Positions 1-12,100 of a stretch of DNA of 29,204 bases are shown here, in pieces (within the stretch, counting starts at the first letter, position 1; each line of letters starts with the position of its first letter). Source of the stretch: Gloeopeniophorella convolvens (lineage: Eukaryota > Basidiomycota > Agaricomycetes > Russulales); NCBI GenBank assembly GCA_022496205.1, contig WTXD01000141.1, positions 1 to 29,204 on the forward strand. The letters are read 5' to 3'. Both the position numbers and the translations under genes were made by a program. Below the pieces are notes generated by a model that had not been told where the DNA came from, made no database searches, and was given only the letters and a program-made list of their open reading frames with translations.

Positions 1-775
1 GCTGTCGCCGAGCGAGGGTCATGCCAGAAGAGCGGTCGTTGACGATGACAGCCACGTGTCTCCCCATAATTGACATCCGTACTTCACAAGACGGTTTGAA
101 ACTCATCTTGAATTGTATCACGGCTCCACCGGCGAGACTATGCGGGTTCCCGGTCGTGAATGTCAGAAACCGGATTTCTATCCCCTTTGGGCACCTGGCA
201 GAGTCGTGAGTGAAGCTTCATGACCGATGCGGCGCATGAAACGCTACTGTACTGCGGCTACAACGAGGTCTTGTTGGATGTCCATTGCACAGCTCGTTAT
301 CCTAGGGTTTCCCGTCTGCGACGACGCAGGTCCAATCCGCTCCGCTGAGCACATCTTCGGATTCGTGAATGACCGAGGTAGGTCGACGTATGACCAGCCA
401 AAACTTGGGACTGAATGATGGGCGCATCGCCACAAGATAGCCGCACTGGAGAAAGTAGGTCGTGCTCCAGCCAAAGTGCGTCGATGCGCGCAGATTCGCC
501 TTCAGACGTTCTCTTGGGAGATTGAGGTTGTCCCATGCTCTTTCCCACCTGTTCAATGTCTTGATGAAGTCCGAGTACGAGACATCACCGTACGAAACGT
601 CTTCCATATGGTCGCCCATCGTGCGGATATGGTAGTGCAATAGCTGAGACTGCTCGATGATGGCAAAGAGTTTGCGGCACGAGCGCTTGCAGGCAACTAG
701 TTCTCGGAGAGATAGGTGGAATAATATGAAGATGATAACCTCCACTGGGAGTGTGAGGAGTTTTCCCGTAGCCAT
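1..775 (-). CDS. F-box protein, 5' part only, with a one-base frameshift
   Basis: This is the N-terminal part of an F-box protein, probably a substrate-receptor subunit of an SCF ubiquitin ligase; the target is unknown. Exon 1 runs 775-248 and exon 2 starts at 194 and leaves the window. The start at 775 (MATGKLLTLP) matches the start of the intact paralogue at 3619 and is preferred to an upstream Met at 847. The F-box spans about residues 5-50 (LTLPVEVIIFILFHLSLREL). After GKP (about 307) the frame meets TAG, but the next frame continues with RITSCAMDIQQDL, matching KPRRMDHALDVSQDL in the paralogue. Exon 1 is 528 nt where the splice phase needs 527, so one extra base lies near 301-310. Exon 2 reads without stops (RFLTFTTGNPHSL, then VRMSIMGRHVAVIV). 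It could be a young pseudogene or a sequence error. Confidence 0.72.
195..247 (-). other. intron 1 of the left F-box gene
   Basis: A 53-nt GT-AG intron (GTAGCG...GCCAG on the minus strand) at the same place and phase as intron 1 of the intact F-box paralogue (3068-3022). It joins the conserved QDLVVAAV end of exon 1 to the RFLTFTTG stretch of exon 2. Confidence 0.65.
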
Positions 776-1696
776 GTCCTGAGGTTTACCGTTAGAAAGG
801 AGATGCAGCGGCCGCTGACGCAACACAGCCCGAGATCGTTGACTCACCGTTTGGGCCTTTGCTAGCGCCCATTGTATATGGAGGGTCCTGCGCCCCTATC
901 ACAAGCATTCATCTGTAGAGTTGGAAAGGAGCGAGAGGCTACTGGTGAAGGAGATTGGATGGTCGCCGGCACCGAGTGATGTGCAGTGGTAGGCCCTCCG
1001 ATGGCGATTCTTCCTAGTGTCCGAAGCGAAGCCAAGTTCCACTCCGAGGAAGGAGTCGTTGCCTTATGTATATAATAACCGTGGGGCCGAACGACTGTCT
1101 TACTAAGGTCTGCTTTGGGAATTCAACCCAACGCTGCTTAGTAAGCGCGACTCGATGACGGCTCGGGCTTCAATTGCCACCTCGCGCATGATTATCCTGG
1201 CAGCGGGAGTTACTAGTACCGTAGATATTGACGTGCTTATCGCGTGGCTCGACTAGTACTCCGATGGCACTCTTACATCGTCATCTCTAACGTACCAATG
1301 CGGCTTCTGACTTGGTAGCGGCCCGCTTCAGCTTCAGTACTCACTCAGCCACCGGCGACCACGACGGCGACCGCCAGTCTCACTTGGCCAGTTTGTTGCG
1401 GAGACCAGTCTCCGCTGGCTCGAAGTCAAGGTGCTACCAGTCTTATGGGCTAACGCCGAAGCCTGTCGGAACCTGCCTGACCCTGTGGGGCCTCCGTACA
1501 ATACGTGCAGTCGAATGGGACGGAAGTTATGCACGGAAATGGTGATCGGTTAACCAACGGATGCCGGGATAAGGTGCGCTCGAATCACAACGTCAATGCT
1601 GTCGAATCGTCCGTCGGTACATTCGCAGTATTGAGATTGGTCGAGACAAGCCAATGACGGTACATCACCGACGCGCGCCTGATGGATTCCTCCGTG
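776..1696. other. intergenic region between the two F-box genes
   Basis: This 0.9-kb stretch holds the upstream region of the left F-box gene and the 3' flank of the right one. A TATA-like AT run (tatataataacc) lies at 1068-1079, about 290 bp upstream of the left F-box ATG, too far to be called its core promoter with confidence. The small ORFs here, for example 1312-1545, have no recognisable family, no paired intron signals and no paralogue. I see no gene. Confidence 0.5.
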
Positions 1697-3619
1697 TCAT
1701 AACCGGTAACATGATGCCAATGTCACTCCAAAGAAACTCGGCTCCGCATCTGGGTTTTCAAGCTCCTGCAGGGGAAAGGTCAGACCCAGCGTCGGCAGCC
1801 AGAGAAGGTACACACTCACGTCTACGCGTACAATCTGGTCGTCATCCAGAAAGATATGACCACTAAAGCCCTCCACCGTAGTCTCGCTATATGGGAGCTC
1901 GGACGTGACATCGTTGAGGAAGAAAGTGCCTTTCTCAAGCGTGGTGGGTCCGGTCACCACGGTCACCCTGCCAGGCTGCTCCGAGTCGTCAGGTGCCGAG
2001 TCGCGGAGCGCGAGCTGGCGGAAGACCCGTCCAGGACTAAAATCGAGTAGCTTCATCTCGCCCTCGTGATTGGTGGCAACGAAGGGACTGCGCATGCCAT
2101 AGGTTGTGAAGAACAAGTTGTCGGAAATCGGCGTTTTGGACCATCGCGTTGCGCGGGGACCCCAGTCATCCCATTGTTTGACTTGGCAGGGAACTGTGTG
2201 TGAGCGACCTATCCTCCGACGCAGCCATGAGCCTACACTCCTTGTACCGCTGCGGTGCTGGGTCGAAGGGGAGGATTGAGATAGGATGGCGTCCGCTGCT
2301 AACGAACGTAATGTTGAAGACCGAACCCAGAACACGATCTCCGGACCTATGGCTGGCCTAGAGTACTCCATATTGGCTGGTGATTCCACGGGGCTGATGG
2401 ACAACCGGAAAGCAAGGATCGTATCCACGGCGGAACTTTTGAACGGAAGTCGAGAATAGTATGGAATATCGGGCGAGCCTCCCGACCCGACCTGCTCCCC
2501 GGGAATCGCCGTGAGGGTTGGCCATATATTCGTATTTGGTTCGGGGAGTTTGAGAACGCAGAGCGTTCGTAGAGAGTGGCTATTTTTGCCTTCCTCTTTG
2601 CTAATCCTACAGATTTCAAGCGCAAAGTCTTGTCTGCTCCCGAGTATAATAAGGTCTTCCGAGAGGAAAGTTATGAGAGAGAAATAAGCATCACTCGAAG
2701 CTTGACGGACCTGTGATAGATGACTCGGCCGTAAGTTTCGAACGAAGTGGAATCCAATTGGGGCAACTCACACAAAGAACGCGACCCACTTGCCAATCAA
2801 CGAGGTATAGCCATTGAGCACCGACGCGCTTGCCACTGGGGCGGCAATATTGGTTGGTGAGCAGAACGACGAGGAGATGGCCCATGATCCTCGATTGAAT
2901 ATCAGGATAGAGAAAGCCTCTTTCTTTCAGCCCAACCTCGAGGGTGGCGCTGGTTGCACATCCATGGGCGTCACCAGTGGTGAACTGGGAGAAGTGAAGG
3001 CTGAGACGCCCTTTACGACTGCTGCATTGTGAGCGGCAGCGATTACATATGATAGACGAAAGACCTACTGAAATACGACCACCATGAGATCTTGAGAAAC
3101 ATCTAGCGCATGATCCATTCTTCTAGGTTTATTGGTACCGTCGCCTTGAACACCGACGGAGGCCCAGGAAGGCCGCTGGGGCCGCGAGGCGGATATTGAA
3201 GGAAGCTGAGATATGTCCAGGTATACCCAGCCTGCATGAGCCCACGACGTGTACGTAGACACTCGCAGAAATACAACGAGGTAGCCGCGCTGGAATGTGA
3301 ATGTGAATGGCCAGAGATTGGAGAGGACCGCGCGATATACGACGCGCGGGTTTCTGAAGGTGGCAAAGTCTTGCCATGCCCTTTCCCATTTGTCCAGAGC
3401 AGCGGAAAGGTCAATGAAGGAGACCCCGGGTCGATGTAAGTCATCCATGCCATCGTGCACTATGCGTATGTGGCACTGCAGTAGCTGAGACTGGTTGACT
3501 ATGGCAAAGAGTCGACGACATGTGAGCCCACAGGCGATGATTCCGCGAAGAGGCAGGTGAGATACAACGGTGATGATGAGCTCCGTTGGGAGAGTAAGAA
3601 TGCCTTGGGCTCCGGTCAT
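1697..3619 (-). CDS. F-box protein, intact, three exons
   Basis: A complete basidiomycete-type F-box protein of 604 aa. It is probably an SCF ubiquitin-ligase receptor; substrate unknown. Exons are 3619-3069, 3021-2772 and 2710-1697, and the joined length (1,815 nt) is in frame. The F-box lies near residues 8-50 (LTLPTELIITVVSHLPLRGI, then CGLTCRRLFAIVNQSQLL). The middle part has IMGHLLVVLLT and QWLYLVDWQVGRVL, and the C-terminal part has KQWDDWGPRATRW, GEMKLLDFSPGRVF and the acidic segment SGHIFLDDDQIVRVDV. These are the building blocks of the large, ligand-unknown C-terminal region seen in this fungal family. Intron 1 uses GTAGGT with AG at 3022 (or three bases later, same frame). The gene is a tandem paralogue of the partial gene at 1-775. 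The exon structure was inferred by hand; the far C-terminus is less certain than the F-box. Confidence 0.85.
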
Positions 3620-4723
3620 ATCTGCAGCCTCCGGTCAACAGGTGGGTGTGGCAATGCGAGTTGGTTTGGTTTCGCATCGTTTAAATGGGAGCGTGCACTT
3701 CGACGTGCACGGTTGACGCCCGCTCAACATTGCGTGGCAACGACTCTGGTTGGAGTTCGAGGGCGCTGATCCATTGAATGGGATCGAAGTGCCAGTAATT
3801 CGATGTCGCTTAAGATAGTTTGACTACAGTCAAACTTGTCGTAACCCATACTTGTCATAGCCCATAACCTGTGATAAACCATAGGTTTTTCAGCCTACAG
3901 AAACACGGATTTGGGCCTACTAGTGCCTCCCAAACCCCATAACCTGTAATAACCCATAGCTTTGACCTTCCACCAATTGCTATGGGTTAGGACAAGTTTG
4001 ACTGTAGTCGTTAACAGGAAAGAGGACCGCGAACATCGCGAAGACAGGGCCGAGTGGCGGCAGCAAGTCTATTGAACCGGGGCCGCCGCGCGCCCAAATA
4101 TGAATGGACGTTCCATCGATGGCACGCTGCTGTCGAAAGTGGGCTGCTGAGCTGGGCCGTCTCTGCTATCTGGTTCCTCAGAAGGACTTGAAGTGGGTTT
4201 CATTCAGCTCGAAGAGTAGAGACTTATTTTGACCCGCACCGCGAACAGCCTGGGCACAGAGGGCGATGCGCGGGATTGGGTCTGTTTCCTGTCCGCTTAT
4301 GGTCCACATATCTTGTACCTGGCAGAAAGCGCTGGGGCGCAGTGCAGGCGCCAAGAAGAGCATCGTCCGCTGACTCGGCGGGCCCGAGGCGCGCCTCCAA
4401 ACAAGGTTACAAACGTGGCCGCAGCTGCACCAGCCCCCGCAGACAGATAAATGGGGGAACATAATGGCATATTGTGTGTCATGCACGGGTAACACGGACG
4501 TGTTGACGACACGTAGGGTCGCCATGGGCGACGTGGAGGATGATTTGAAGGAGACGTAGGACCTGAAACGGCTGTCGGGGTTGCTTGTCGGAGTGTCAAA
4601 GTCAAGGCGGATACAGCCGTTAGTCGAGTCGCCTGCCTCGCGCTCTCAACCAACAACACCTCGACGTCCACCGCCTCTACCGCCATCACCTCCCTTTAAC
4701 GACTACACAAGACTTTCGCAGCC
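3620..4723. other. intergenic region between F-box gene and ARF1
   Basis: This 1.1-kb region is the shared upstream space of the minus-strand F-box gene and the plus-strand ARF1. It contains the inverted-repeat element at 3822-4009. The rest has no convincing gene: the 115-codon minus-strand ORF 4525-4178 is unrecognised and lies in the ARF1 promoter. Just upstream of ARF1 (4655-4723) the plus strand is rich in C and T, as expected of a strong fungal housekeeping leader, and the start context is GCAGCCATGG. Confidence 0.6.
3822..4009. mobile_element. MITE-like element with 29-bp terminal inverted repeats
   Basis: The left end 3822-3850 (gactacagtcaaacttgtc, then gtaacccata) is the reverse complement of the right end 3981-4009 with one mismatch in 29 bases. 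The element is 188 bp and has no coding capacity. Inside are two related units, at 3861-3884 and 3936-3959, built on cccataacctgt(g/a)ataa(a/c)ccatag. The left end also contains a small palindrome (tttgact-ac-agtcaaa, 3819-3834). A target-site duplication is not clear; gtt occurs near both sides (3818-3820 and 4010-4012) but could be chance. Size, repeats and lack of an ORF fit a non-autonomous DNA transposon. Confidence 0.7.
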
Positions 4724-5556
<833 letters not shown>

Positions 5557-5966
5557 GCGGGCGTGTGGGTTTTTCCAATTGGAGGAGCGGGTTGTGGCGT
5601 CGTGCTGTGATCCTGTCTAATCTGCAAAAATCCCGTGCACTCTTTTCTTCCTCGATCCCGCTTGCTGTGCTATCCTCTGTCCATCTCGTCCCCACGATTC
5701 CTCCTTCCGTATCCCCACCTAGTGCAGGCATCTTTCCTTTCTCATGTCTTATATCGGAAACGTTTCTCACTTCTGTAACCTTGTGCCGTGCGGCCCCCGG
5801 TGGTATGCGCCCTTTTGAATTACGCGTTCTCTAGAGCTCGAGCCAGGTATCTTAGTTCACGCACCACTTCTTCATGGTACAAGTGACAATGGCAATGGGG
5901 ATCCTCCAGCTATGTTTACATGCCACCCGCAGGCCAGCCAGCGGGACTGCAAGAGGCTGACAGCCG
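5557..5966. other. convergent 3' intergenic region, ARF1/SEC15
   Basis: This 410-bp space must hold the 3' ends of both convergent transcripts. The part after the ARF1 stop is T- and C-rich (about 5640-5780). No gene is seen. ORFs running through it have no conserved sequence. Confidence 0.6.
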
Positions 5967-8898
5967 TCAGCGGTTCTCGCCAGGGAACAGTCTGCCGACC
6001 GCGTCTGCCTCCTTGCGCCGCCGCTCGCCCTTCTCGCGCGACAGCTGGTCGCGGCAGCTCCCGCCGTATCGCGCGAGCTTCTCGAGCAGCGCAGCGAGCT
6101 TCTTCGGCTTAATGTCCGCGAATGTCGTCTGCCGCCTAGCGGGCACGAGGAACTCGGCGACCTTCTCGGAGAGCACGATCGAGGTCGTCTGTACGCGCAT
6201 CGCGCGGTAAGCAAAGCGATAGGTAGGATGTAAACGTAGCTACGCACGGAGCGGAGCTCGGTGAAGAGAGCGCCGAGGTTCTCGCGCCCGGCGCCGCGGA
6301 ACTGCTCCTCGAGGAAGTCGACGTCGAGAAGGATGTTCGCGATCGCGTTCTCGTTCAGCATCGGGATGTTGCGGTCCGTGAGGAAGTCCTGCCGCGTCCA
6401 GCCCCGCCTCGTCAGCCTCCTCCGCCGCCGTGTGCACGCGAGGCAGCACGCACCATGAGGCACTGCGCGATGTACGCCGTCGCGCCGCGATACGCCACGT
6501 CCTTGTATGCGTCGCGGATCTGCAGCGCGTCGACGACGGTCGTGAGCCAGTTGATGAGCTCGTAGAGGTACATGCTCGGTGCGTCTTCGGGCGCGGACGG
6601 CGTCCAGTCGTACTCGGACAGCCCGAAGAAATCGTCCAGCTTCGAGTTGATCAGCGCGGTGATACGCGCGAGCGCGCGCGTCTGCGTCTTGCCGAAGGCG
6701 CTCGCGGCAGTGAGGCGGATGGTGCCGCCGCGCTGTGCGGAGCTGCACCGGAGAAGGTGCGGTGAGATGGGCGATGCATGATGGGAGGCGGATGGGTGGG
6801 GCGTACCGGATAGAGGTCAGAGAGCGCTCGAGCTCGACGCACGCGACCTCGAAATGCTCTAGATTGGTGATGATCTGTGCCGTTTGGGAGAGCGTGGATG
6901 TCTTGGTGAGGTTATCGCCGTAGCTGTCGCTGACGTGACGAGAAAGGATGGTGTCGAGTGACTGAGACAACCTGTCAGTTGGTTGCGGGTAGTTCACGAT
7001 TGTGTGGCACCTTGCTGAGGAGCTCATCCACGTTTCTGTGGTGCTGCGATACGCCCTCGATGAATTGGTAGAACCGCTGCACGAAGTTCCGTATCTGACC
7101 CCAGGATCAGCAACAAAGCGAACACGGTATAGGCACATGCGGCATACATCTTCACAGCACAAGTAGAAACTCTGTGACCAAGGGAAGTTTAGAGGTGCGG
7201 GTGCGCTACGATTATCAATGATAACTCAGATTAGTGGGGCGAGAAGACATACCTGGCCAGCTCCGCCTGTTCAGCGCTGCTGATCCACACAACCTTCAAT
7301 ACAGCATCCTTCTCGGTTGGCTTATCGACATGCATCGGTTGGTAATCGTCTTGCACGACAATCTAGCATAGTCAATGAACACGCTATATGGGTCACCTAG
7401 CACGAGGATCTTACGTCTTTGAAACGCTTGCTGAATTGCCGTTCGAGCAAGGTCGCGTACTTCTCAAACAGGCGGAGGATGGACGCATGCAATGACGGAG
7501 TTGAGTATTGGTATGCCTACGACGAACAGTTTTGATCAATGATACGCGTAGATGGGGTTGTGCACGGAGCCCTACCTCGAGGGTCAAGATGAACGCCATC
7601 AGCGCCTCTTTGGCGCGTAGGTAGCTGTCTGGGTCTGTCTCGTTCCGTAATGCCCCATCCACGGCTTCGGTGAGTCTCGCAGCCAGCGCATCCCATAGTT
7701 CTTCCACTTCTGGCTTTGACCTAAATGAGCCTGTAGTCTGGAGTACGTGAGACTCTATGATGAAGAAACCGATGATCTGCTCGGTGAGCGGAACGAGGGA
7801 TGTCAGTTGCAGAGGGGTGGGGAGGATGAGGTCAGATTGGGCCTATGAGACTTGTAAGCACAGAAACTAGAAATACCACCATAAACTCGCCTTCCTGTCG
7901 GCTTGGTAGGACCTCCGCAGCTCGTCAAGAGAATCCAAGGCAGTGTAGATGTGGATACTCTGGTAGAGTGGTTTGAAGTCGACCTTGAGAGTTTCCAGAA
8001 CCATATCTTGGAGGTGTGAGGCGTATAACCGGGAGTAATCAAAGATCGTACATACCATCTGTCGTTTCATAGCTGACGGTTTCGACGGCACTGCCCACAC
8101 GGCTCATTCGAAGCATGGGGTCCCTCTCTCTGCGGGATCGCCAACGTCTTGTACGGATTTCCATTGCGTCGAGGGCGAGTTTGCCCACTTCACCAGTGAG
8201 GTTGCGGATCTCGAGCAGCCATTGTTTGGTAGCGGCCGTGACTGCATCTTTGATCTGCCCGCGCAGAGACGGCAAGGACATAAGAATGTGTTGGAATAAT
8301 GGCGTTTGGGACAGTAATGACTGGGGCATGCTTTGGATATCTTCTAGTGACTGGGACCGTCTCTCTGTCAGGAAGAGATTCAGGAAAGAGAAGGCACGCT
8401 ACGCACCCGGAGAGCACTCCAATACTTCCCTTCCTTCACCATCTCACCCACTCTGTCTACCACATCCAAGATCCGCAGGCTTGCCTGCAAACTATCGATA
8501 GCCTCGTCCAAGTTCGTGGCCGTCTTCTTGGACTGCAGCAGCGCTCGCTTCTTCTCCGCGAGGCCCCGACCAAGCTGAGAGACAGATGAGTCCAGGGAGC
8601 CGATCTTGTCGCGGAGGTTCTGCGTGTAGGATTTGACAGTGAAGAGGGTAGAGACGGAGGATATAAAGTCCTGGTAGTTGTCACCACAAATCTTCTCTAT
8701 TTCTGCGTCCTTGGAGTCGATGAGGGACTGGAGCGTGCGGAGGTAGGCATCTTGTTGTCGGCTGGTGTGGATCTGCTTGATGATGGGGGCGAGTTGTTCA
8801 AGGTTCTCGGATGAGGATGCCTGGTCGAGAAGGTGGATCTGTTGTAGCTGTTGCTCAACGCTGTCCTGGGTAAATTGCGGTCGTCTCCGCGGAGGCAT
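5967..8898 (-). CDS. SEC15: exocyst complex component Sec15 (EXOC6)
   Basis: Sec15 is the exocyst subunit that links secretory vesicles (via a Rab GTPase) to the tethering complex at the plasma membrane. I join 12 exons: 8898-8407, 8362-8056, 8006-7891, 7842-7576, 7516-7415, 7362-7253, 7205-7148, 7094-7011, 6961-6807, 6742-6454, 6388-6248, 6188-5967. This gives 780 aa, all in phase, a normal Sec15 length. The N-terminus is helical and coiled-coil-like, with DAEIEKICGDNYQDFISSVS and LDVVDRVGEMVKEGKYWSAL. Further on are TPLFQHILMSLPSLRGQIKD, TKQWLLEIRNLTGEVGKLAL, VDFKPLYQSIHIYTALDSLD, IRNFVQRFYQFIEG, and RNIPMLNENAIANILLDVDF near the C-terminal helical domain. Intron 3 (7890-7843) needs a GC-AG boundary. 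The second-exon acceptor was chosen at 8362 because an acceptor two bases earlier breaks the frame. The 3' half (6.0-6.8 kb) is extremely GC-rich at third positions. Confidence 0.95.
7843..7890 (-). other. SEC15: GC-AG intron in SEC15
   Basis: Between RRSYQADRK and AQSDLILPTPLQ the only junction that keeps the frame is AAG|GCGAGT ... CATAG|GCC, a 48-nt intron with a GC donor. Apart from the C, the donor fits the normal consensus. Using the nearby GT (7886-7885) gives a shifted frame or a stop. The other ten introns of this gene are GT-AG. Confidence 0.8.
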
Positions 8899-9178
8899 CC
8901 TGGGCCAGCGATCAGTTCAGGGCTCCGGCGTGGGCCCTAGATTCTAGACAATGGTCGTCCGAGATATATCTTGTGGTTTTAGCAGCGGCACAATGGTTCA
9001 CTTGGTATTGCAATAGAAAGAGCCCCGCAAGCCGTCGTTGGTGTCGCCGTCGTTGTCGCTGTGTGGCCCGGGTGTGTCGCGGAAGCGCGCGCCGCTCGAC
9101 GCGCTTCCGGAACGCGTCAACGGCGCGTTCAACAACGGCCCTTTGTTCAATCCTCCACCTCCACCCTCCCAAAAAACG
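8899..9178. promoter_or_regulatory. 280-bp divergent upstream region, SEC15 / NUP192
   Basis: SEC15 (ATG at 8898, minus) and NUP192 (ATG at 9179, plus) start back to back, so both promoters must fit here unless a leader overlaps the other gene. An AT-rich patch with agatatatc lies at 8961-8969. The side near NUP192 is GC-rich and ends in a C-rich tract and an A-run just before the ATG. No specific factor site is claimed. Confidence 0.6.
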
Positions 9179-12100
9179 ATGGCTGCAGAGTCGTCAAAAC
9201 GGTCGAAACTCATCGACGTGTACGTTGCATCTATTGCGGGTTGCTTTGTGTTTACCTCGCATACAGGACGTACCAGCAGCTTCAGCTTCTTTTGTCTGGC
9301 TACGATGCAGGCGCCACACCAGAACAGACCCAAGAGATCCTCGAAACGCGCATCGACACTCTCAAAGACTTCAGGAAGCCCTTTGGGAAACCCAACGCCG
9401 ACTCTCGAAAACGCGTCGATAGCGGTTCCGTCACCCTACGCGATGGGATTCTAGTGCGGGTCGAACCAGCAGACAAGGACTATATCTTCGCCATTAGCAC
9501 CAGGTTCAACATCGACGAGGTCGAAGCTCTCGTTCTTTTCAGATCTTTCCTCTACAACGAGGGAAATATCCTGCAAGACGTGGATTCGAAGAACGACGAT
9601 GCCCTGGTGCAGCAGGTCGTGGACGCGTTCTCGCCGTTTTACCATTCGGAGCGGCGGTGCTTGGCACGCCTCCTTGTCCCCATATTCCGCGCTCAGGAGC
9701 ACGAGTCATCATTCTTTAACGAACAAGCCACGACAATCCTCCCGCAAATCATCCCCGATGGCCCTGCGTTCGTACAGGACGTATTGGCCGACTATCAGGA
9801 CAAGACGCGCGCGCCTGTAGACGAGGCTTCCTCCAACGACCCGAGGCTTGCCTCGCGGTGGGCGAAGGAAAACCTACGTGATCAACTCGTCCTCCTCGAA
9901 GTCCTATTCTGGGCTATGTGGAGTTTTGTTCCACGTCAGGGTCCCATCGTCGTCAAGTTATACGAGACGGCTTACGAGACAAACCTTGGCTCCGTCCAGC
10001 GCAATGGGACGCTCCTTCTGGATCAAGAAGGGGGCAGGTTACAACAAGACTGCGCGGCTGTATGGCTGTTGCTCATGATCGAGGTGTTGGAGCTTGAGAC
10101 ATTCTCGGACAACGGCAACCCCGATGTTACCGGCGCACCGTCCACCGAGGGCATGTATACAGCACACCCCGACTCCCTCAAACGCATCCACCAATTAGTC
10201 ACGTCGCATGGAGACAGCAATTTTGCTCCCGTCTATCTTGCCTGGACGTTGATCGTGGCTCGGCTTGAGGCGGCTGTGGTCGGCCTCGACGAATGCCCGC
10301 CAGCGTACCGCTCATTCCTCGACTCGCTCGACGTTCACAGTGGACGACCATATTCCAGGAACAGGGAACCAATACATACGCTCATGTTGCAGCGCAGTCT
10401 GGACCCAAGCGTCGGGCTGTTCGGCCTCCTGCGATCGTTGTTAACTTCGATGCCGCTCTTCGTCACCTCCATTGCATGGAAGACCGACTCCTCCATTTCA
10501 GAGCCGAACGCGGTGGCGTACCGCTCTGTTATCAAAGGTCTGCGTCGCGTGTGTCTTGAGCATGGACTTGGCTGAATTTGATTCATAGGTCTCCTCATCG
10601 CCCTGTCGGAGCTCGTTCCGGTTGAGCTTATCCCCGACTTCGACTCGTTCGTCGATGTCTGGGTGGCACTCCTCGGGCAAAGCGAAAGCCAATCTGTAAT
10701 TGGACTTTGCCAGCAGTTTTGGCAGTACGACGCGACCAAGAGCAAAGCTCGGCGAGCCATCCTCGACGTTGTGCGGTCGCGCTTCCCAGTGCAATTTACG
10801 CCACTGCTGCAGTTGCTTGGGGCGCTTACTGGCTCAGGGTTCAGGGATGCTGATCCCCTATCCAGCGTGGATCATCGCCAACAGGACCACTCACTGGTGG
10901 AGGCGCGCGCGCAGTGTGCCCAGGAGGTTTCCTACTTCTTCGAGAACCTGCCGACGTACACCCAGGTCATTCCTGCAAGCGCATGCATAGGCTCACAAGC
11001 TCTATACGAGAAGGTGCCTGAAAGATACGGCTCGTCCTCGAAGGCACTAGGCCCCGCCTACACCAACTTGCGACCTCTGAAGCTTCCCGGCGGGAGTCTT
11101 CTCCCTGCGCGATCAACTGGTCGACTCCTTAGCCAGGATGGAGAAGATTTCGTCATTGTCTCGTGGCAGCACGAGCATTCCGGATGGAAGCTCCTCGTCG
11201 AGGTCCTGTTCGACTACGTCCGGCGCAGGCGTCTTAGCCCTGGATTATCCACATCGACGACACACCCCCCTATTATGAGCCGTACCACGTCCCAGCCTCC
11301 TGCCATCCTTCGTCTCGAAGATGTCGGTATCGAGCTGGACCCTGAAGGCGACAGCTCCGTCGTGGCCGATGCGTTGGACCTCCTCCGAACCGTCATATCC
11401 GACAACCAGATCCTCGCGGCACAAGTACTCAGCTCACTCGAAAACGACGACCAAGTGCAGGCCATGACGGGTGGGGAGACACCGGACCTCGTGCAGCTCA
11501 CCATGCTCATCCTTGAGGACGCTCTCATGCGCTCCGCGCGGCAGCGCCCAGGGACGCCTCTCCAGTCGGCCCTCATTACGTCAGCGATGGGTCTGCTCGC
11601 GGGGCTGCTCTCACTCCCGGCATATGCCCCGCGGGTGTGGCTATTCGCGCGCGCATCAACCGCCCTCTTCGACTCGTCGCGCAGTCGCGGGCGATGGCCG
11701 CTGAGCGCGCTCTCGGAGCGTATGCGACGACGCAAGCGCTGCTGCGGCTCGTGCACGCGCTGTGGACGGAGGCGTCGGGCACACTGCTTGCGCCGCGCGA
11801 AGGCCGCGCACGCCTGCTGGAGATCAAGGAGGAGGTGCTGTTGCGTGCGCTGCGCTTCGTGCACGCGGAGGTGTGGGTCGAGCACGCTGGGTGGAAGTAC
11901 GCGCAGCTCGGCACGCGCTTCGAGGTCGGGCGCCTCGCCTCGGGGCTCTACGGCGACATCCTCGAGCAGACGCCGCCCGACGCGGCGGGCCCGCTCGTGC
12001 GCGTCAGTCAGGCGGTATGCGAGGCGCTAGTGGCGAAGGCAACAAGCGCAAGCATCGGCCCGCTCATCAGCGCCATCACGACGTCCGGCGCGGTGTTCCG

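Noticed and set aside
1312..1545. 77-codon plus-strand ORF between the F-box genes
   Set aside because: No recognisable family, no paired ORF in another copy, overlapped by an equal ORF on the other strand; fits chance.
3841..3959. Telomere-like taaccc units inside the inverted-repeat element
   Set aside because: The units are spaced and lie within related 24-base repeats, not a (TTAGGG)n tract; no sign of an interstitial telomere.
4178..4525. 115-codon minus-strand ORF upstream of ARF1
   Set aside because: Unrecognised sequence, overlaps ORFs in other frames and the ARF1 promoter; no splice or homology support.
6430..6765. Plus-strand ORFs inside SEC15
   Set aside because: Shadows of GC-rich SEC15 exons 10 and 11, whose minus-strand translation matches the exocyst family.
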